The position numbers and the translations under genes are program-made. The notes below the pieces were generated by a model that did no database searches, had not been told where the DNA came from, and was given only the letters and a program-made list of their open reading frames with translations. Of a stretch of DNA of 7,888 nucleotides, positions 1-4,602 are shown piece by piece (within the stretch, counting starts at the first letter, position 1; each line of letters begins with the position of its first letter). The DNA comes from Rubrivivax sp. (GTDB lineage Bacteria; Pseudomonadota; Gammaproteobacteria; Burkholderiales; Burkholderiaceae): positions 1 through 7,888 of the forward strand of contig SEEY01000158.1 of assembly GCA_004211235.1 (NCBI GenBank). Reading direction: 5' to 3'.

Positions 1-27
1 GCCTCGGCGTTCGAGCATCGCAGGGAA

Positions 28-42
28 CCCCTCGCAGAGGGG
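28..42. repeat. Small GC-rich hairpin
   Basis: CCCCTC (28-33) and GAGGGG (37-42) form a perfect 6-bp stem with a 3-base loop, next to the larger repeat element. No T-run follows on either strand. It may be part of the same 3'-end structure; on its own it is weak. Confidence 0.4.
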
Positions 43-52
43 CGACGGAGCA

Positions 53-119
53 GGGGCGACTTTTTGCCTTCTTTTTGGTCGCTCAAAAAGAAGGTCGCCC
101 GCCGGGGCGACGTCCCGGC
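53..119. repeat. Composite inverted-repeat element, terminator-like, possibly a dispersed intergenic repeat
   Basis: The core is a perfect 11-bp inverted repeat: CCTTCTTTTTG (67-77) and CAAAAAGAAGG (84-94) around a 6-base loop. Outside it, GGCGAC (55-60) can pair with GTCGCC (94-99), leaving a T-rich bulge. A second perfect 6-bp hairpin, GCCGGG (101-106) with CCCGGC (114-119), follows. The A/T tracts are mostly inside the stem, so this is not a textbook rho-independent terminator on either strand. Its place 40-110 bases after the permease stop fits a 3'-end processing, stabilising or termination role. The architecture is also what a repeated intergenic element would look like. The structure is seen directly; the function is inferred. 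Confidence 0.6.
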
Positions 120-161
120 TGGGCCTCGGCGGCAACCCACCGCACCGAGAAGCGACCCACC

Positions 162-968
162 TCACTTCACGCTCCCCATCAACAACCCCTGCATGTAGTA
201 CCTCTGCAGCGCCACGAACAACAGCAGCACCGGCAGCACGGTAATCACCGCCCCCGCCATCATCAGCTCGCTGTCGTTCACATGCTCCCGCGACAACGCC
301 GCCAGCGCCACCGGCAGCGTGTGCATGTCGCCATCCGTCAGCACGATCAATGGCCACATGAAGTCGTTCCAGCTGCCCAAAAAGGCAAACACGGCCAAAG
401 TCACCAGCACAGGCTTCAACGTCGGCAACACGATGTTCCAGAAGATGCGCCACTCCCCCGCGCCATCCAGCCGCGCCGCTTCGAGCAGTTCATCCGGCAC
501 GCCTCGCGCGTACTGCCGAACCAGGAAGATGCCGAAGATCCCCGCCATGCTCGGGATCAGCACGCCCATCCAGGTGTTCACCAGCCCCATGCCCTTGAGC
601 ATCAGGAACAGCGGCAGCATCGCCACCTGCCCCGGAATCACCAGCGCCGCGATCAGCAGCCCGAACACACGCTCGCGATGCCGGAAGCGCAGCTTGGCGA
701 ACGAGTAGCCGGCCAGCGTGTTGAAGCTCACCGACATCAGCGTGCTGACCACGGCCAGCCCCAGGCTGTTGACGAAGGCTCGCTTCAGGCCGCCATCTCC
801 GAGCAGCACGCGGTAGTGCTCCAGCGTCGGATGCGTCGGCAGCAACGGGGGCGGCAGGCTTGAGGCGCTGCCCGCCGGCATCAGCGACACGCAGACCATC
901 CACACGAGCGGGAACACTGCCAGCCCCGCGAACGCCCACAGCAACACGTTGAGGACAACGCGCTTCAC
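162..968 (-). CDS. Carbohydrate ABC transporter permease, MalG type (CUT1 family)
   Basis: This 268-residue inner-membrane protein is one half of the channel of a binding-protein-dependent sugar importer. Hydrophobic segments fit six membrane spans, beginning near residues 7-30. The permease EAA loop that docks on the ATPase is clear: EAARLDGA at 163-170, running to the LP at 181-182. The MalG hallmarks SWNDFMWPL (199-207) and the C-terminal GLLMGSVK are present. The length is normal for MalG homologues. I chose the GTG at 968 because it overlaps the upstream permease stop by four bases (GTGA), sits four bases after a GGAGG site (973-977), and gives the expected N-terminus. An open frame extends to 1406 but that part lies inside the MalF-like gene. 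It is the last gene of the cluster and no ATPase follows before the window ends. Family assignment is firm; the sugar is unknown, with a glucan oligosaccharide inferred from the neighbours. Confidence 0.95.
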   Translation of the reverse strand: MKRVVLNVLLWAFAGLAVFPLVWMVCVSLMPAGSASSLPPPLLPTHPTLEHYRVLLGDGGLKRAFVNSLGLAVVSTLMSVSFNTLAGYSFAKLRFRHRERVFGLLIAALVIPGQVAMLPLFLMLKGMGLVNTWMGVLIPSMAGIFGIFLVRQYARGVPDELLEAARLDGAGEWRIFWNIVLPTLKPVLVTLAVFAFLGSWNDFMWPLIVLTDGDMHTLPVALAALSREHVNDSELMMAGAVITVLPVLLLFVALQRYYMQGLLMGSVK

Positions 969-1861
969 GCGCCCTCCCCCATCCAGCGCCGCTGCAGTGC
1001 GATCAGGCCCTTGCTGACGATGACGATGATGACGAACAGCACGAAGGCGACGGCCGAGGCCAGGCCCAGGTTCCACCACTTGAAGCCCTCTTCGTACATC
1101 AGGTAGAGCACGCTGACCGTGCTCTGCAGCGGCCCGCCCTGCGTCATGACATAAGGCTCGGCGAACAGCTGGAAGTAGCCCGCCGTCGTCAGGATGGCGA
1201 CCATCAGCAGCGTCGGCGCGATGCCCGGCAGCGTGATGTGGCGGAACTGCGCCCAGCTGCGCGCACCGTCCAGCCGCGCGGCTTCGTAGAGGTCGTGCGG
1301 CACGGCCTGCAACGCGGCGATGAAGATGATCATGTTGCCGCCGAAGTTCTTCCACGCGGCGAAGCCGATGATGGTCGGCATCGACCAGTGCGGGTCCCCC
1401 AGCCAATCGACGGGGTCGACACCGAAGGACTGCAACGTGTAGTTCACGAGGCCGTACTTCACGTGGAAGAGATAGCGCCAGATCACCGCGACCGCCACCA
1501 GCGTGGTGACGACGGGGGCGAACAGCGCCGTGCGCAGCAGCGGCTTGAAGCGCACGAGCCTGGACTGCAGCAGCACGGCGGCGGCGAGGGACAGCACGAT
1601 GGACAGCGGCACGCCGAGCACGACGAAGTAGGCCGTGTTGCCCAAGGCCTGCCAGAACAGCGGCAGGCTCAGCACCTGGACATAGTTGCTCCAGCCCTGC
1701 CAGCGCAGGTTGCCGATGTCGGCCAGCGCGTAGATGTCGAAGTCGGTCAGGCTGAGCGCCAGGCCGGCGAACACCGGCACGCCGAAGAACAGCGCGATGA
1801 CGATCAGCGCCGGGGCGGCGAAGGCCCAGGCGGCAAGGGACTCGCGGCCGGCGTGCTTCAT
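965..1861 (-). CDS. Carbohydrate ABC transporter permease, MalF type (CUT1 family)
   Basis: This 298-residue inner-membrane protein is the partner of the MalG-type permease in a sugar importer. An N-terminal span (about residues 10-37) is followed by further spans near 72-98, 107-128, 162-184, 212-233 and 265-287. The EAA loop EAARLDGA is at 193-200 and the conserved ITLP ends at 212. The segment containing FAEPYVMTQGGP (233-244) is typical of MalF/LacF/UgpA-like proteins. It lacks the large periplasmic loop of enterobacterial MalF, so it is the short CUT1 form. The ATG at 1861 is chosen for its four-base overlap (ATGA) with the binding-protein stop and a GGAAGG site four bases upstream. An open frame runs on to 2299, but that portion is antigenically meaningless shadow of the binding-protein gene. 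The tight overlaps on both sides suggest translational coupling with the binding protein and the second permease. Confidence 0.95.
   Translation of the reverse strand: MKHAGRESLAAWAFAAPALIVIALFFGVPVFAGLALSLTDFDIYALADIGNLRWQGWSNYVQVLSLPLFWQALGNTAYFVVLGVPLSIVLSLAAAVLLQSRLVRFKPLLRTALFAPVVTTLVAVAVIWRYLFHVKYGLVNYTLQSFGVDPVDWLGDPHWSMPTIIGFAAWKNFGGNMIIFIAALQAVPHDLYEAARLDGARSWAQFRHITLPGIAPTLLMVAILTTAGYFQLFAEPYVMTQGGPLQSTVSVLYLMYEEGFKWWNLGLASAVAFVLFVIIVIVSKGLIALQRRWMGEGA
973..977 (-). promoter_or_regulatory. Ribosome binding site for the MalG-type permease
   Basis: GGAGG on the minus strand lies four bases upstream of the GTG at 968 and inside the last codons of the MalF-like gene. It decides the GTG start over more distant in-frame starts. 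Confidence 0.7.
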
Positions 1862-3126
1862 GTCGCCTTCCGATCCAGCATCCAGCGCCGCTTCTCGAGG
1901 ATGCCGTCTACACGCGCATCCAGCGTCCGCACCGTCGCGTCGATATCGGTCACGCCATGCACCGCGCGCGTCGCGGCGAGCTGCATCTCCTTCTCGATGC
2001 GCTCCCACTCCGGCACGGCCGGCGCAGCGCGCACGCGTTCCAGCTGGCGGTGAAAGGCGGCGGCGTGGCGGTCCTCGGCCAGCGTCGCGCCGTTCAGCGG
2101 CAGTGCCCAGGCGCTGCGCCGCGCCGGCAGGTCGCCCGTCAGGCGGTAGAACTCCAACTGCACATCGGGCCGGCTCAGGTAGCTGATCAGCGCCCAGGCC
2201 TCGGGCTTGTGGCGCGAGCGCTTGAACATGGCGAGGCTGGCGCCGCCCGCGGTGGACACGCCCGGCCCGGTCGGCCCCGGCAGCTCGGCGGTGATCCACG
2301 CATCGGCCAGCTCGGCCGGCAGGCGGCGCTTGAATTCGCCGATGTCCCAGGGGCCCGACAGGTAGAAGGCGAAGCTGCCGCGGCCGAACTCCTGCCAGAG
2401 GTTGCCGATCTGCACCTCGCTGGCGACCGGTGCCTCGCCGCGCCGGAAGCGCTCCAGGTAGAAGCTCAGCGCCGCGCGAAAGCCGGGGCCGGAGAAGTTG
2501 CCGTAGCGGCCGCCGTCGCGCAGCACCTCGCCCGGCTGCTGCAGCGCCAAGGCCAGCAAGGGTGCCGACTCGTTGGTGGGCAGCAGCAGCGGCTTGTCCA
2601 TGCCGTGCTGGCGCAGCCGGGCGAGCGTGTCGCGCCAGGCCGCCCAGTCACGCGGCATCTCGTGGATGCCGGCTTTGGCGAGCAGGTCCTGGCGCACGAA
2701 CATCAGGCGCGTGTCCACGTACCAGGGCAGGCCGACCCGCTGGCCGCCCGGTGCGTTGGTGGCCCAGATGCCGGCGAAGTAGTCGGCCGGCTGCAGCACC
2801 GGCGTGCGTGCGATCCACGGCTCCAGCGGCTCCAGCGCGCCCAGCGCCTGCATCTCGGGCAGCCAGGTGTTGCCGACCTGGGCGAGGTCGGGCGTGGCGT
2901 CACCGGCAAAGGCGGTCAGCAGCTTTTCGTGCGCGGCGGTCCAGGGCAGCTGCTCGACCTTGACGCGCACGGTGGGGTGCTCTCGCTCGAAGCCGGCGAT
3001 CAGCTCGGCCGCGACCTCGCTCTCGCGGCCCATGGCCCAGAAGCGTAGCGTGGTGGTGCCGCTGTCGCGCGCGCAGCCAGCCAGCGCGGCGGCGCCTGCG
3101 GCGGTGAGCAAGCTTCGACGGCGCAT
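1858..3126 (-). CDS. Sugar ABC transporter substrate-binding lipoprotein (MalE-like, SBP family 1)
   Basis: This 422-residue exported protein captures sugar and delivers it to the two permeases encoded directly after it. The N-terminus MRRRSLL plus a short hydrophobic stretch ends in a lipobox, LAGC, with Cys18 as the lipidation site. The residue after Cys is Ala, not the Asp that normally holds lipoproteins at the inner membrane. The mature part follows the family-1 binding-protein pattern: a first strand TLRFWAMG (26-33), DLAQVGNTWLPEM (80-92), GLPWYVDTR (132-140), YLSGPWDIG (255-263) and GGASLAMF (294-301). Trp88, Trp135, Tyr136 and Trp260 are plausible sugar-stacking residues. I chose the ATG at 3126 because it gives the lipobox the right spacing; a longer frame to 3225 would bury it. 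The start is 7 bases after the hydrolase stop and has no clear Shine-Dalgarno, so coupling to the hydrolase is likely. The ligand is unknown. Confidence 0.93.
   Translation of the reverse strand: MRRRSLLTAAGAAALAGCARDSGTTTLRFWAMGRESEVAAELIAGFEREHPTVRVKVEQLPWTAAHEKLLTAFAGDATPDLAQVGNTWLPEMQALGALEPLEPWIARTPVLQPADYFAGIWATNAPGGQRVGLPWYVDTRLMFVRQDLLAKAGIHEMPRDWAAWRDTLARLRQHGMDKPLLLPTNESAPLLALALQQPGEVLRDGGRYGNFSGPGFRAALSFYLERFRRGEAPVASEVQIGNLWQEFGRGSFAFYLSGPWDIGEFKRRLPAELADAWITAELPGPTGPGVSTAGGASLAMFKRSRHKPEAWALISYLSRPDVQLEFYRLTGDLPARRSAWALPLNGATLAEDRHAAAFHRQLERVRAAPAVPEWERIEKEMQLAATRAVHGVTDIDATVRTLDARVDGILEKRRWMLDRKAT
1866..1871 (-). promoter_or_regulatory. Ribosome binding site for the MalF-type permease
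   Basis: GGAAGG on the minus strand is four bases before the ATG at 1861, within the end of the binding-protein gene. It supports this start and the coupled translation of the pair. Confidence 0.7.
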
Positions 3127-3133
3127 GAACGAA

Positions 3134-4555
3134 TCAGCCGAGCCAACCGCCCGTGAAGCCGGCGCGCTGGAGCCCGCGAACAAGATGCGCGTTCTTGCGC
3201 ATCGCGCTCCACACCAGCTCACCACGGTGGTTGCCCATCATGGCCAGCATCGGCCCCTGGTCGATGCCGAGCATGTCGGTGTCGACCCAGCCCTTGCCCG
3301 GCTCGATGCGGCCATGCGTCAGGCGCACGTCCGGGTAGTTGAAGCTCGGGTTGAAGGCGTCCCAGAAGCCGTAGCGGCCGAAGGTATGCGGATAACGCGC
3401 CTTGATGGCCATCAGGGCGGGAAGTGCGATCTCGGGCGCGAAGGCGATGGAACTGCCGGCGCCGTAGGGCGCCAGCGTGCCGTCGTCCACCTCGCCCATG
3501 CCGCGGCCGGCGTAGCTGATGAAGCGGCGCTGCTCGGTCTTGCCGGCGGTCGTCGTGTAGGCCAGCTTGATGTCGGCCGGGCCGTCGCTGGCGGTGACGC
3601 CCCAGACCTCGGCGCTGTAGCCCTGCCAGCCGAGCGGGTTGGCGGCGGCATAGGCCTGCTGCGCATAGGTGGCGCGGCGCGAGTTCTCGAAATAGTCCAG
3701 GCCCTTCTCGCGCATATAGCTGTCGCGGATGCCGCGGAAGTCCACCCAGCAGTGCGTGAACTGGTGGCCGAACAGCGGTGCGAAGCGCAGCAGGCTTTGG
3801 CCTTGGCTTTCACCCCAGCTGCGGTCATAGGTGCTGAGCCAGGCCTCGTAGGCCTCCGGCTGCACCGGCCGCGTGGGCGAGCCGAGTGCCAGCAGATAGA
3901 CCATCATGGCTTCGTTGTAGCCCTTCCAGTCGTTGGGCAGATGACCCTTCTCGGGCAGCCAGCCATGGCCGATGGACGGCGGGCGCACCTGGGCCCACGT
4001 CCAGTCGACGCGACCATAGAGCTCGTCGACGAGAGCCCGGATGGCGGCCTCCTCGGCATGCCCGCCGTCAAAAAAACTCTGCGCATGCAGGGCGCCCATC
4101 AGCAGCAGCGCGGTGTCCACCGTGGACAGCTCGCAGCGGCCGAAGCGCAGGCCTTCCTTCATGTCGAGGAAGTGATAGAAAAATCCCTTGTGCCCGGCCA
4201 CGCCGGTCTTGCCCGGCCCCTGCGGCAGGTTGCTGAAGAAGCGCAGCGTCGTCAGCGTGCGTTCCCGGGCCTGGGCACGCGTGATGTAGCCACGCGCCAC
4301 GCCCACCGGGTAGGCGCTGAGCGCGAAGCCGACGGCCGCGATGCTGGCAAAGGACGGCCTCGGCCAGCGGTCCGGCGCGAGGCCGGTCTTGGCGTCGGTC
4401 GTGTCCCAGAAGAAGTCGAAGGTGCGGCGTTCGAGGTCCGCGAGAAAGGCCTCGGCGGCGGGCGAGGCAGCAAGGCCCCAGGCCGGCAGCGCGCCAACCA
4501 GGGAGAGGCCGGCGCCCTGCTTGAGCAGGGTGCGTCTGTTCAGCGGATCCATCAT
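3134..4555 (-). CDS. Exported glucoamylase-family glycoside hydrolase (PF10091, GH144-like; candidate endo-beta-1,2-glucanase)
   Basis: This 473-residue protein matches the family long labelled 'glucoamylase' (PF10091), which includes GH144 endo-beta-1,2-glucanases and a domain of cyclic beta-1,2-glucan synthases. Family landmarks run in order: FDFFWDTTDAKTGLAPDRW (46-64), CELSTVDTALLLMG (141-154), DWKGYNEAMMVYLLALGSP (209-227), HQFTHCWVDFRGI (264-276), DYFENSRRAT (287-296), WGVTASDGP (318-326), GTLAPYGAGSS (359-369), YGFWDAFNP (395-403) and GIDQGPMLAMMGN (430-442). Acidic residues such as Glu142, Asp147, Glu216 and Asp432 are candidates for catalysis, but I cannot assign roles from sequence. 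The N-terminus has a twin-arginine-like NRRTLLK (6-12), a hydrophobic stretch and an Ala-rich end near 29-36, so Tat export is likely. The start is ATG 4555 or the adjacent ATG 4552; neither has a clear ribosome site. It lies between receptor and importer, so it probably makes the importer's substrate. Family is confident; beta-1,2 specificity is inferred. Confidence 0.9.
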   Translation of the reverse strand: MMDPLNRRTLLKQGAGLSLVGALPAWGLAASPAAEAFLADLERRTFDFFWDTTDAKTGLAPDRWPRPSFASIAAVGFALSAYPVGVARGYITRAQARERTLTTLRFFSNLPQGPGKTGVAGHKGFFYHFLDMKEGLRFGRCELSTVDTALLLMGALHAQSFFDGGHAEEAAIRALVDELYGRVDWTWAQVRPPSIGHGWLPEKGHLPNDWKGYNEAMMVYLLALGSPTRPVQPEAYEAWLSTYDRSWGESQGQSLLRFAPLFGHQFTHCWVDFRGIRDSYMREKGLDYFENSRRATYAQQAYAAANPLGWQGYSAEVWGVTASDGPADIKLAYTTTAGKTEQRRFISYAGRGMGEVDDGTLAPYGAGSSIAFAPEIALPALMAIKARYPHTFGRYGFWDAFNPSFNYPDVRLTHGRIEPGKGWVDTDMLGIDQGPMLAMMGNHRGELVWSAMRKNAHLVRGLQRAGFTGGWLG

Positions 4556-4568
4556 GAGGCGTGATTGT

Positions 4569-4591
4569 GGGAGCCGGCGTGGCCGGCTCCC
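4569..4591 (-). terminator. Perfect hairpin between receptor and hydrolase genes (attenuator or mRNA-end structure)
   Basis: GGGAGCCGGC (4569-4578) and GCCGGCTCCC (4582-4591) form a perfect 10-bp stem with a 3-base loop. It begins 11 bases after the receptor stop and ends 13 bases before the hydrolase ATG. No T-run follows on the minus strand, so it is not a classical intrinsic terminator. It could act as a partial terminator or as a 3' stabiliser that lets the receptor be made in larger amounts than the downstream genes. The structure is seen; its role is inferred. Confidence 0.55.
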
Positions 4592-4602
4592 GGTCGGCAA
4601 GG

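Larger units (their letters stand above)
1..161. other. Non-coding region downstream of the sugar-transport operon
   Basis: No convincing coding region is visible here. Frames that run through it read into the antisense of the permease gene and have no family resemblance. The region holds three consecutive inverted repeats (28-42, 67-94, 101-119). It also has three direct copies of the octamer GGGGCGAC (39-46, 53-60, 104-111) and an inverted partner GTCGCC at 94-99. GCCTCGGCG occurs at both 1-9 and 123-131. It lies immediately after the last permease gene, so it probably holds the 3' end of the operon transcript. The next gene to the left is outside the window. Confidence 0.7.

Noticed and set aside
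67..94. A classical rho-independent terminator at the palindrome
   Set aside because: The T tract is part of the stem and no clean T-run follows on either strand, so I call it terminator-like rather than an intrinsic terminator.
969..1406. N-terminal extension of the MalG-type permease up to 1406
   Set aside because: The extra 146 residues are Arg/Gly/Ala-rich out-of-frame sequence inside the MalF-type gene; the GTG at 968 has a ribosome site and matches family length.
2804..4564. A 586-codon plus-strand open frame opposite the hydrolase
   Set aside because: The composition is that of an antisense shadow, and the minus strand carries all the PF10091 landmarks.
4556..4600. Hydrolase start at the TTG at 4600
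   Set aside because: The 15 extra residues are encoded by the hairpin region, have no ribosome site, and would displace the twin-arginine signal from the N-terminus.
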